A DNA stretch of 64,000 nucleotides from Pyronema omphalodes (lineage: Eukaryota; Ascomycota; Pezizomycetes; Pezizales; Pyronemataceae), in assembly GCA_024516155.1 (NCBI GenBank), contig JAJJXM010000025.1, positions 620,001 through 684,000 on the forward strand. Direction: 5' to 3'. Position 1 is the stretch's first letter, and every line of letters begins with the position of its first letter. Under the pieces are notes generated by a model. That model was not told the DNA's origin. It searched no databases and was given only the letters and a program-made list of their open reading frames with translations. Both the position numbers and the translations under genes were made by a program. Below are positions 1-11,441 of this stretch, in pieces.

Positions 1-1591
1 GTAATGTTGAATTAAATACATGTATCTCAAGAATTGTCAGTGTTACCTGAATTACGAATTGACAAATCCACGAGTTTTCTTTATTTTCTTGTTTACTTAT
101 TCGCTTTATTTGCTTATTTACTCTATTTACATTATTTACATCCCTCTTTCCTCTTTGCTCCTTCATCTTTCTTATATCCACACCTACATCCAATCCCTCT
201 ATTCCTATTCCTCTATTCCCCATTCCCCATTCCTCTATTCCCCAATTCCCAATCCCATATCTCCAAACTTCTCTCCAGTTTCCACCTCCACACAATCCCC
301 TTTCTATATTTCCCCAGCAAAAGTACATATTTCTCCAGCCAAACCCAACCCCAGCATCCAAAACGCAAGAACTCCCACACTATGCGGGTTATAAGCCTCA
401 TTATACCCCCCTCCCGATTCCCGGAGCTCGGATCAAATCTCGTTGGTAGTCACATAAGGCCTGATATATGTATGAGTAATCCATCAACTCGGATGGAGGT
501 CCTTGCGTTGTCATAGATCAGAGATCATACATCATACATCATACATCGCATATCATACATCGCATATCATATAGCACACGGACCCAGTCCCAGTCCCAAT
601 CACAGTCATAGTTCCAATCACACACATCACATCACAGCACACAGACCCAGCCAGGTCACAGACCTACAGACCCACAGCTTTCCTGCATATACATACGTAT
701 CCTCCCCTTCCGTTCGTCCGTCCGTAGGGAATTATCAAATCAAAAGGCAGAAAATATCCCGAAAGCGTAAGTATTCCAAGGTTCCTATAACAGTATGGTA
801 TAGTATATTCAAAAATTCGAAATTGGAAATTAATGTTACGCAGCCTTGGGAGATAGATATGTAGACTACTCGGATAAGCAGACGGGGTGGATTCTGTGGT
901 AGATATGTACATAGACTGATGGCAAGTAGACAAGTATACGGGCTGACTTGGTATCTACATACGTAAAAAAACAAGTATACAAGTATACAAGCAGCGTACA
1001 GCATACAGCGTACAGCGTTATTTCCAGGTCCGTGGTTTACCTTGTCCCTTTCACCCATGAACCCATAAACACTCCACTGTTCAGCACCTTTTTTTCGTGC
1101 CGAAAGTTACCGATAAGCAGTAATATCCTATGCTGTGCTGTGGCTCCTCTGAATACTATGTATTCGGGGATCAGGATTCGGGTGATCGAGCCTCTGATCG
1201 CCGTTGTGTTAGTGCCAGTGTCAATGGGCTACTGTAGTCTGTTGCTTGTAGCTTGTAGTCTGTAGCTTGTAGTCTACGGGCTCTTTGACAGCTGAATTAG
1301 GGTCATTTACAGGTTTGTGAAGATATGGTTGGAGATAATGGAATGGTGGGATTGAGATAGGTGTGGAATTTAGATAGGTTTTCTGAGTTTTCTGGTTTTC
1401 TGGGTTTCCGGTTTTCTGGTTTTCTGGTTTACAGCCAGGCTGTGGTTTACAGGTCGTATAGTTTGTATCTTCTGCTTTCTATCTGCAGATTATGGTTTAC
1501 AGGTTATTTTCAATAAGATTGTCGATGTGGTTACTTGTTTTCTTACTTGATTACTGGATCACTTGAGTTTGCTTGTTTGCTTGGTACTCAT

Positions 1592-1641
1592 GAACCTGTA
1601 AACCTGTAACTATGTAAACCTGTAAACCTGTAAACCTGTAA
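1592..1641. repeat. Tandem 8-bp repeat (cctgtaaa)
   Basis: About six copies of an 8-base unit reading cctgtaaa, one of them interrupted (cctgtaactatgtaaa). It lies in non-coding DNA. Confidence 0.85.
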
Positions 1642-3039
1642 ATCCTCAAAGCCGTTAATAGATCAGGCAGTGCTTTCGCTGATAAGCTGCCTATTTACAA
1701 ATCTACCTCACATCCATAATTGACTTACAGACCTACATCACATCCTTTGCCATACCCGCACCTATATATCATAATAATCAATCCAGCAGATCAACTGCAA
1801 CCAGAATATTCTCTCGCATCGCATCGCGTGGCATCGCATAACCTATACAACACATCACCACTTTTATCACCATCATCACCATCACCACTTTTATCACTAC
1901 ACCCCAAATCCAAGTCCAATTCTAAGTTCAAGTCAACATACCTATCTCCGTTCTCTAGTTTCCGTAGCTAACTCCTAGTTGCTCATCACCCGGGAAGATA
2001 GGCTGTATGTAAGTTGTAAGTTGTAAGCCGTCATCTATCTCTAAGGTCAGATCCTGCGAGATTTCTTTTCGTGGTTGGGTGTTTGGGCACAGACCTATTA
2101 TGTAGCCTGGTACCCATGGCCACCAACCTACCCACCCATCCACACACCTACCCACATACACACACGCCGACACACACACACCTATCGGCTTTGCATCCTG
2201 TATTCGTGCGATGGATTATCTATCTTTAGATACGGGAATTGGCGAGATGTTTTTTTAATCTTGGATAACATCCGAAAGGACGAGAGGGAAGGGGGGGGGG
2301 GGTATTTTCAGGTTTTATATTTTATGTTCCGTTTACGTTATTTGTACCTATGGAATATTGAGATGAGGACACGTGGTTGATTTTATCCTACGTGAGGTGT
2401 TTATGATGATATAAGTGTATTTACTAGACATGATACGGGAATTGTAGTGGTTGTTTGTTTGTGTGTGTGTATCTGTTTTCTGGATGTTGTGGATGTTGTG
2501 GATGGAAATCATAGCATATCAGGATCAGCTATTACGATTCGTGAATTGTGGAATTACTCAGATCAATTCAATTCAAGTCAACTTTCAACTTTCAGCTCTT
2601 AACTCTATAGCTGAATCAAAAATATAGTGAAATAATAAATTGACCTAAATACTCAAAGAAAATATCCACCCGTTCGTTCGTTCATCCGTTCGTTCGTTAT
2701 CACGGAAGATTCTTCCATGCATGTGCATGTGCATATGCATGGAACAAAAAAAAAATATGATTCCGGAATCTCGGCTATCTTGCGTTTTTGCCTACTACTG
2801 TACTGTACATACGTATCCGTTCATCATTGCGTTCATCATACATACATTCCTTATGACGAAATACAAGAAATGAAATGAAGGATAGAAGGATGGAAGGATC
2901 GAAGAGCTTCGTATTATTATTATTTTTTTGCTGCAGATCCGGTGATCCAGTGATCCAGTGATTCGCTGTTCTGGACTTTATTTGTATGGCTGTGAGACTG
3001 GAATTTAGCTGGAATACAGTGGTTGTGATGTAGTAGTGT

Positions 3040-3103
3040 TCCCAGGGCTCCCAGGGTTACGAGGGCTCCCAGGGCTCCCAGGGCTCCCAGGGTTCCCGGG
3101 GTT
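3040..3103. repeat. Tandem 9-bp repeat (cccagggct)
   Basis: Several near-identical copies of a 9-base unit, cccagggct, drifting to cccagggtt and cccggggtt at the end. A related 10-bp array (tcccaagtgt) follows at 3363-3426. Confidence 0.85.
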
Positions 3104-3362
3104 CAATTGAGCGCTTTTGCTTTTGCTTCTATGTACATATTTCTATCTCTGTCTCTATCTCTGCCTATACCTTCTCAGCCCTATACCTTCCTCTTCACAA
3201 GCATATCATAAAGCAGCCAAGCAAGCATACCATCTCAGATCGTGGCTTTTACAGCCGTCTTCTGGTATCTGTATCGTATCCAGTATCCATAGTATCTCCC
3301 AGGTCACAAAGTCCAACGTCATCTATCTATAGCGCTAGTAACTGTGTCTGTCACCATAAGGC

Positions 3363-3426
3363 CCAAGTGTTCCCAAGTGTTCCCAAGTGTTCCCAAGTGT
3401 TCCCAAGGGCTCCCAGGGTTCCCAGA
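3363..3426. repeat. Tandem 10-bp repeat (tcccaagtgt)
   Basis: Four exact copies of tcccaagtgt followed by degenerate tcccaagggc and tcccagggtt copies. The last copies resemble the 9-bp array about 300 bases upstream. Confidence 0.85.
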
Positions 3427-4327
3427 GGTTCGGCCCGGCGATGGTACAGCACACAGCACACAGCACAGCACCCGTTTGGTTCAATAAGCTGCTTACCGGT
3501 ACCCGGAATTTGTATAGCCTCGCTTGCTTCGTGTTACTTCCTTTCGGGAATTTCTAATCCTTCTTTTCTTATTTTCTTTTATTTCTTTTCGTTCGGGGTT
3601 AGGGGTTGAGGGTTGAGGGTTGCCACCGAGAGCAGAGAGCAGAGAGCAGCGGATTAACGTTTCGCCGATTTCATTCCGTTGATCTAGAATTAGCAGGTGT
3701 AACGAAGCCGGGTCCTCCCGAGACTTCTGTAGGGAACTAGGACCAGGAGCTTACACCATAGACCCAACGTTGCAAGCCTAGCGTCTCCGATTAAATCCCG
3801 AAGAGCGGGCTAAGCAAGCTAAGCAGACTAAGCAGACTAAGTAGACTAAGCTAATTAAGGTAAGGTAAGAAGCGACAGTCATCGTGAAGGGTCCTGGAGG
3901 TCCCGTAAGTTCGAGTTTTGACTCAAAAAAAACGGGAATTTTTTTTTGTGAATTGGCTAGTATAGCTTGATCCCGAGAGATATTCGCGAGTCGCGAGTTG
4001 CGACTTACGAGGCATTTTCTAGTATCTGTCATGGGTTGGTTGTTTTTTTTAGTGGCCGTTTTTATCCTTTTTGGTGGTTCTTTCTTAGCAGGGCTATAAG
4101 TGTCGTTTGTATATATACCTTCGATTGAGCTCCCAAGATTTTATTACTTACTCACCTCATTCCTCATTCACTCGGAATAACAGCAGCTGTCTTTCGAATA
4201 CAAGACAGAGCAAGCACTTTCGCTATATACAAATACGCATTCGCTACAGTATCTACAACACCAATAACAACAACAACATCCTTCATTAAAACCCCACCTA
4301 CAGCTTCACTCCAAACCCACCATCACC

Positions 4328-5479
4328 ATGCTCGCAACCAGAACCACCCGGGCTCTCAGCCTAAAACCCATTCCACGACTCTCCACCCAGCACCTACGCC
4401 CCATGTGCGGAGTCCTCCTCCACAAGACCCCCTCCTACCGTCGAGACTTCACCTTCACGCCCGTTCTCCGGTCCATGAAGCGCACTCCCGAGCTTCGCAT
4501 CCAACTCGAATCCGAATACACCCTCGCCGAACCCGCCTGGTCTCACCCCGTCTACACCCGCGAACAAATGGAGCACATCAAGATTGAGCACCGCAAATGC
4601 AGCACCTGGTCGGACTACGTAGCCCTAGCCGCAGTCCGTCTCTTACGCTGGGGATTCGATTTCGCTACGGGGTATAAACATGACCATGCAGTTGCATTAG
4701 GAAAAAAGGATCCCAAGGCGGCGGCGAAAAAGTATTCTATGTCAGAGGAGAAATGGTTGACGAGACTTATTTTCCTGGAGTCGGTGGCGGGTGTGCCGGG
4801 TATGGTTGGGGGGATGGTTAGACATTTACAGTCGCTTAGGGTTTTGAGAAGGGATAATGGATGGATTGGAACGCTGCTTGAGGAGTCCCAGAATGAGAGG
4901 ATGCATCTTCTTACGTTTTTGAAGTTTCGGGAGCCGGGGTTGTTTATGCGGACTATGCTTTTAGGAGCACAAGGGTAAGCATTTCTTTTTCCTTCTTTCC
5001 TCCTTCCATCTCTCATAACAACCACTAACCACCACCACAGAGTCTTCTTCAACCTCTTCTTCCTCTGCTACCTCGTCAGTCCCAAGACCTGCCACCGCTT
5101 CGTCGGCTACCTGGAGGAGGAAGCCGTAATAACCTACACACGTACCATTGCGGATCTCGAAGCCGGCAAGCTCCCAAAATGGGAGAACATGGAAGCACCG
5201 CAAATTGCCAAAGACTATTTCGGGCTCCAACCTGGTTGCGACTATGTCAAGGACTTGTTAATGGTTGTTCGTGCAGACGAGGCTAAGCATCGTGAGGTTA
5301 ACCATACTCTTGCAAACCTTGAGCAGAAAATTGATCCCAACCCTTTCGCCGCCCAGTGGCCCCAGGGTATGCCGAGACCTAGTAAGGGATTGGAGTGGAC
5401 TAAGGGTACTGGTTGGGAGAGGGGTGAGTTGGCGGAGATTGCGAGTAAGATGGAGCCTAAGGCTCCTATTGCTGCTTAA
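4328..5479 (+). CDS. AOX1: Mitochondrial alternative oxidase
   Basis: Cyanide-resistant ubiquinol oxidase of the inner mitochondrial membrane, which passes electrons from ubiquinol to oxygen and bypasses complexes III and IV. Two exons, 4328-4974 and 5041-5479, with a 66-bp GT-AG intron, give 361 residues, normal for fungal AOX. The basic, Ser/Thr-rich N-terminus looks like a mitochondrial presequence. The diiron ligand motifs are present: LESVAG (E151), NERMH (E190, H193), LEEEAV (about E241) and [11 protein letters not shown] (E296, H299). The intron falls between the second and third ligand motifs. The start sits in a good context (caccatg) after a CAA-rich leader. No truncation or frameshift is seen. 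It is bounded by gene-free DNA on both sides. Expression of such genes is usually induced by respiratory stress; I saw no specific operator. Confidence 0.97.
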
Positions 5480-6901
5480 ATAGTAGGATTGGGAATTGTG
5501 GAGGGAAAAACTGGCAGGTGGTCAGTGGTTGGCAGAAAGTGGGGATTTGCTCAAGGCGTTACATATAGATGACTCTGTTCTTTCTCTTTTCATTCTCTTT
5601 TTTTTTTTTGCTCTGTTACTTGGCGGGCGTTATTTCTGGATCATTTTCTTTTACATTAGAAGCGTTCATATCTCAAAACACCCTTCTCTACATTTTTCTT
5701 TTGTTTTCTTTTTTTGTCAATAGTTTTCTGCTTTTGGATAGACTACAATGGGGATTCATTTCGTTTCATTGTTTTTTTTTTTTTTAACAAATCTATAAAT
5801 TTCCATCATATCTACATGAACTTCATGTCTACTTGAACTTTATATCTACCCAAAACAAAAAACAAAACAAAAACAAAAACAAAATATGAAGTGAAACGCC
5901 AAGTGAAACCAAAATCAACCACCCGCGCCAAAATCCCACAAATCCCACAAATCCCACAAATACCAAAAACAAAAAATTCTTTTCCAGAAAACATTCCCAC
6001 CCACCCCTCTCTCCCTCCCTACACACCTATACTCCCCACTTCACCATTGGTTCATATAAAGCCTGCCATCCATTGCCTGCATCGCTATGTCCGACCACGA
6101 AGCGCCTACGTATAAAGCGCGCCGAAATACCCGCCCGTCTACATAGAGCAGGGGGGATAATCGTTACTGAATCCGGTGGTGATAGCCGATCGACCCGAAT
6201 GAGCCGTACCGAATGAGCCGTGCCGAGTTGGTTTGTACTTGGATTTGGATTAAAGTTGGCTATGGATATCATGTAGGCTAAGTCATGATTGTGGTGGACC
6301 TTGTCGTGGACTCGCCGTGGACCTTGTCGTGGTTGAGCACGTTGTGTCATGAGGCTTGTGGTTTGTGAAGTTTGATATCATGTACCTGGCCCGGCCCTGT
6401 GCAGGATACCACAGATTGGGAATCACATATTCCTGCTACATAGTTTTTGAATATTGCCCTATAAAATTCAAGCAGCAACTTCCGGTATATATGAACCATA
6501 GAAAGACCACGACGTCTGATGCTGGTATGTACATAGATGATAGCTTCAATTGTGAGTCTTGAGTCTTGATGCAATGGCATAATCTCCTGATATTAGATTT
6601 TTGTTAGCTTGATGAAGCCGCAGTGACAGGTGTTTTGAGCGAATAATTATTAGTTATTGTAGTCGTATTCTGTGTGATAATCAAGATGATTTTCTGTGTT
6701 TTTTGTGTTTTTTGTTCGGGATACAGAAATATACTCATATGCTCTATTGTGCTGGTCGTTTGCTTCTTTATCTCCGTCAATGGATTCGAAGATTGGGTTG
6801 AGTTGTCTTATCAGTCTGATATGTCCTGCCAAAAATAACTAGGGCAGAGTGGGGTGTAAAGGTAATGGTGATGTTCACACAGGAGACATTGAAGGTTTGT
6901 T

Positions 6902-6936
<35 letters not shown>

Positions 6937-9900
6937 GGCCGGCTGCTGAGGAAGATGATTAATCTCGGGATTCTGTTTTGGAGAAATGCGGTTCGAGATA
7001 TATATGTGGACTCTGAATTCTGGAATGATGTAAATACTAAATACATATATATAACGCCTGAAGCCGCCGACACATCGTGAAGTTAAATATGTATTCTTAT
7101 TTTCCAACAAATTCCACTAAGGGTTACGATCATGTTACAATATAATTTTAGCGTTAATCTATAGCTATCCCCAGCTTTCACAGCAAAAAAAACCCTCCTC
7201 TTTATAGTTTAAAGCGCCTGCAGCCACGGAATCGTAAAAACAATCGCGCATAACATATGTTCTTATCTTATGGAAGAGTATATACAAAATCATTTCCAAC
7301 CCCATGACGAGCGATTTTTTTTTTTTTGCTGATTTGCTTTTCTTCAGGTCGGGGTTTTGTGTATTTTTGTCTGGGATCCGACCGCTTCAAATCAACGCAT
7401 ATGTTTCACGCACGGACTCGACTAGCCACGGCTGAGGAATTTTCCTGGGATTGATAGCGAGTGGCTATATCAGAAGCATTGGGAGCTAGGTATTGGGTGT
7501 TTATTCTACATATACGCAAGTTTTATACGTGCTCAAACCTAGCTAGTAGCTAGTAACTACTCAATAACCACACGTCGCACGTGCGATGCGCGAATTTGAT
7601 AGGCTGATAGACCCTAAATATATATGCAGATCATGATGCGTCATTTTATATATTTTTTATCCGGTGTTGTGCGCACAGAATGTTAACTTAGTGTTTCTTA
7701 ATGCTTCCATACATACAACTAATTTCCGAGATGACGGATCATTGAGAAATGGATGTTAGGGTGCATTCCCGGGTGTTATGAGGCTTGATTAAATAACAAA
7801 AAGTGCAGGTATACATGGTGGAAGTTGAAGGCCGGGGACTGCATATATCGAACTATCATCTATCATCTATCATTTATCATTTATCTCATGCATGATGCCT
7901 CTATCTCGTGTGTTCTGTATATATACATAAAAACCTATGGAGAATTACAAGCATTACAAGCATTACCTACATCCTAATCCGCGTACATGTCCAGTGCGTA
8001 TATAAAAGAACTCTCAGGGATATTCTCAAGCACAACCCTGAGCCAATCAACCGCACCTCAAGTCTTCTCCTATCCAGTGCACAGTCAACTACATACAGTT
8101 GACTGTCCGCTTAGAGTCTCAGATTGTACTGGACTAAAGCTGCTATTGACGGCTGATAGTCTGTCGCCACTATTGCCACTGCCCAGTGCTTACGGGGTAG
8201 ACCATTGAGAACAACTGTGATTGATAGATAGGGTTCAGGATTAACGTTTGAAACCCTGATACCTAATTATCCTTGTATGTATGCTGGAGCCTGGCTAGTT
8301 CTTGGATATTGGAAATTGGAATGGTTACCCAGATACGCACGTGTAGCTAACCTCTAGGGAAGAAGTTGGTTTTCTGATATTGGGGTTTTGTGATTTTTTG
8401 CTTTTGGCCGGAGGAGGGCTAAGGGCTTGTAGGAATGCAGGTTGTATATTGAATATTGCAGCCCTGAGCTACAGTGCCACAGACTGTGGTGCCGGCAAGA
8501 ATTTCAATAAGCAACAAGTAACGTCTTAGTAAGCAACGAGAGCGAAACGAATTTCGAAATAAGGTCAAGAGTAGTAACAGTAAAAGTAATGGCAATGGAC
8601 ATTTTTCCATCAAGCCCATCTAACTAAAAAAAAGAAGAATGATCTTTCGGAATCTCAGAAGTCAGAATAATATCACAACGATCACTAATTAATCCACGTG
8701 AGGGAACCCTTAATCCGGGTACCGATGAGAAGTTAAGAATTTGAAATGATATGATTCAGATTCGCCTGGGCTCTAGTTAGGATATTCAATCAGCTAATTC
8801 AGCCCTACGAATTAAGCCTTACTAAGTCAGGTTGGGTGCTAGGATAATTAAAGTTAACGTGCATGTAGTCAGTACACTGTCACCTTCGCTATGACTCCAA
8901 CTTTCTTTATACACGATTTGATGAACCGGAATACAAAGCTCCCGATAATCAATCGGGTATGGTTCTGGCGGTGATCAGGATTAGATTCCTATTTACAGTC
9001 TGTTCTTGTAGTAATATCAGTATTAGTAATCTTTGACGCAGCATGGTGTCATCGACTGGACTGCCCATTGGTAAGCGGGAGATATCCTAACTATGGTCAT
9101 TGACTATCACTCGTAGAATTTTATGGGTGAGCACGATATAGAATCTTTTGCCTCAAAACATTCGGGAAATCACACGGGCGGGTGAGAGCTAGCTCCAACA
9201 AAAACCCTACGGTGTTAAGAGATTATTTTGGAGTATCGATGGATTGGAAGGAATTGAGCTTCATTGACTGTCATACGGATCTTTCGTGAAAGGTACAGAC
9301 TGTTAGGGGAAAGGGAGGGCGCTCGGTTATCACTTGCCATGCGCATTGTAGAAAAAAACAAGGAAATACGGATTTTTGTGAATTGATTAAGATTGAGTGG
9401 CGGGTGTTGACGTGAAAATTGCAGCCGCTGCGAGGGATATCAAAGTTTTTGCAGCTAGATGCACCATAAAACGTGTCATATGGAGTAAGGCTTGACAGAA
9501 CAAAGATTGGCTACGGTGATGAAATACATATCTGGCAATGTACTTTGAAGAGCTACATGAATGGTGCCCTTATTTTCGTCCAACATGAACATTATAATTT
9601 ATACCCTTTCCACAAAACTATTGTGGGGAGTAAAATTTTCTCAGGGAAGGAGAGTGCATTCATGATTCGTGGTGACGTGTAAAATCCTTACTACAGTAGG
9701 GAGTTGAGGTTAAATGAAAACGCCCTCACTGCGGCTAAGAACTTCACGTCCAATTTGTACTTCACCGTTGCTTCTGGCAAGTTTATTCAGCAAACACATA
9801 GACCTTCCGGCGTCACCTATGGTCCCATTCCCATCCGGTATTTCGATTCTGTTAATGGAATCGGATCATGTCGAAGCGGTTCCTCTCAACGAGAAGGCAT

Positions 9901-9984
9901 AACCATATGCAGTCCTGTCCAAACAGAAGTCTTGGAAGATTTCATACAGCATTACACTTTGTGTTCATTCAGAACGGCTTCATG
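5480..9984. other. Gene-free AT-rich intergenic DNA
   Basis: Beyond the T-rich 3' region of the alternative oxidase gene I see no supportable gene. The open frames are short, low in complexity and unlike known proteins. Contents include a 31-base poly-T run at 6904-6934, T-runs near 5590-5610 and 5770-5785, and short ctatcat/ttatcat repeats near 7853-7882. A TE graveyard is a plausible reading but nothing is diagnosable. Confidence 0.6.
6904..6934. repeat. Poly-T run of 31 bases
   Basis: Uninterrupted T tract. It could be the poly(A) tail of a minus-strand retroposed copy, but no coding remnant is recognisable next to it. Confidence 0.8.
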
Positions 9985-10130
9985 ATCATTCTCAAATTCA
10001 ATCAGTGCTATTCGGTCTGTTCTTCTTCTTTCCAGGTCATCTCCCATAGTGGGAATGTTACTTACCTGTGCCTGTATCCACTCTGTGGTATATTGATAGT
10101 AGAGATCATGGTGGTAAGGGCTTCAAGGGT
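9985..10130 (-). mobile_element. Decayed 3' end of a Tad-like LINE
   Basis: Read on the minus strand, this stretch matches the C-terminal part of the LINE ORF2 at 19290-20093. Shared pieces include LTTMIST, then EWIQAQVSN and a following MGDDLERRR segment. The two pieces lie in different frames, so at least one frameshift separates them. At DNA level the match to about 19325-19460 is also clear by eye. It is a short, old, non-functional fragment with no poly-T run at its expected 3' border. Confidence 0.6.
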
Positions 10131-10378
10131 TTTTACCTGTACCATCGGGTAGACAGAATAGCCATGGAATGCTGATATTCTGAATTTATTGATGACTAGT
10201 ATTAGATATGATCGTCTATGCGATACTTCATTACAGATCTTAGCTGTGATGCATCAACCACCGTTGCTTGCCCGATCAATAGCCATTCTCACGCAGAGAG
10301 AGTAGGACATTTTTCTGGCGCTGGATTATTCCAAGCCTAAGTCTGCAAAAACTAGAATATTAAATTGGAATATCTCTT

Positions 10379-11223
10379 CCCTGATGGCCCAAAAATCCGA
10401 CATGGAAAAAACCCCCACTTCCATCTCATAAGACTGTAGCTTAACAGTCAAAAGAGAAAGAGGTGAGGGGGGAAACCTTCATTTTTCTATCTCTATATCC
10501 CGAGCTGGGAACAGTACTCATACATAGGGATTGAAAATGCAAAGGTTCAAGGAGCGTGGAGGTTTGGAGGAGTTTATATTTTGTTTTTTTTTGCATATGG
10601 GTTGAAGTCAGCGTCACTTGTATGGGTACACAGAGCGGATAACGGCCAACGGCTTTTTGCATGGGCCTTTCAGGCCTCGGTCAACGTATAATGATTCAAT
10701 CATAATAACGATCCACGGCTTTTGGATTCAACGATATTGCTTCGCGGTATTGATTATCTACTAATACATTATGTATAAACAGTGGTTAGAATCTGGACAT
10801 GACTGTACGTTGCTCCGGTTCGCGCGGTTCAAGTGAGCTAGGTTTTTATCAGATCAGACTTCCTTCAAGCGCTATTACCGCAACGGCTGCTGGTAAACAG
10901 TTATCGTGTATTCCTATTTGATGACGCACCGTTAATCGGGTAACCCATCAAATCTCCGGAGGCCGATAATCGAGCCAGGAGTTGAATGCCATTCAAAGTC
11001 GCAAATATTGGCCGACTACGAGTATATAAACCCCCCTAATCCCCCACCCTTCTTAAATCTTTGCGCTCGTTGTCCCTATGTATGAGTAAAATTCCCAGCT
11101 CGGGACATAGAGCGAGAAAGAAAAAGGTTTTCCCCTCACCTCTTTCTCTTTTGACTGTTATGCTACAGTCATCTGAGATGGAGGTGGGGGGTTTTTCCAT
11201 GTCGGATTTTTGGGCCATCAGGG
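10379..11223. mobile_element. Long-TIR non-autonomous element, copy A
   Basis: About 845 bp flanked by long inverted repeats of roughly 200 bp: the left arm near 10379-10590 is repeated in reverse complement near 11020-11223. Both tips begin ccctgatggcccaaaa. The inside is about 430 bp and encodes nothing recognisable. A second copy lies in opposite orientation at 36380-37220. Similarity between copies continues past both TIR tips, outward to about 10354 on the left and 11441 on the right. So either the true element is larger or this is a duplicated segment already carrying the element. No clear target-site duplication was found. It resembles a long-TIR MITE or foldback element. Confidence 0.7.
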
Positions 11224-11270
11224 TAGGTATCGTAGAATAAGTGTAATAAACTCTTGTCTTTCATGCGTCT

Positions 11271-11441
11271 ATGCTTCCGCTCTCTCGTATTTTCTCTGCT
11301 CCATCTCGTTTCTTCTCCGCTTCCAATATTGTGGATGCTGCCGCTGATACCCAAGTTGATGCTGACGATGATTCCAAAACTCATGCTGACAATAACGACA
11401 AAGACTATCCTGTGTACGCAGATGAAGATAGTGATATCTAA
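11271..11441 (+). pseudogene. Acidic peptide fragment, paralogue of the 36.1-kb frame
   Basis: A 56-codon ATG-initiated frame immediately right of element copy A. Its product aligns along most of its length with the minus-strand frame at 36103-36393: FFSASNIVD, AADT, VDADD and ADNNDKD are shared in the same order. The C-terminal half is rich in Asp/Asn. It ends earlier than its paralogue, which goes on for about 20 residues after the shared PDI/SDI. Function unknown. I call it a fragment because it is short and sits in repeat DNA, but a small real gene is not excluded. Confidence 0.4.

Larger units (their letters stand above)
1..4327. other. Gene-free, simple-repeat-rich intergenic DNA
   Basis: No open frame here resembles a known protein or shows a convincing spliced structure. 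The stretch holds many short tandem repeats: catacatc-type units around 526-572, an 8-bp unit at 1592-1641, a 9-bp unit at 3040-3103, a 10-bp unit at 3363-3426, and runs of C/A-rich dinucleotides near 2150-2190. The last 200 bases are pyrimidine- and CAA-rich and are probably the promoter and 5' leader of the alternative oxidase gene. Confidence 0.7.

Noticed and set aside
10776..10836. tRNA-like A and B box phrases inside element copy A (agtggttaga; ggttcaagtg)
   Set aside because: Spacing is about right but no cloverleaf can be drawn and the boxes are imperfect; a tRNA-derived SINE is not supported.
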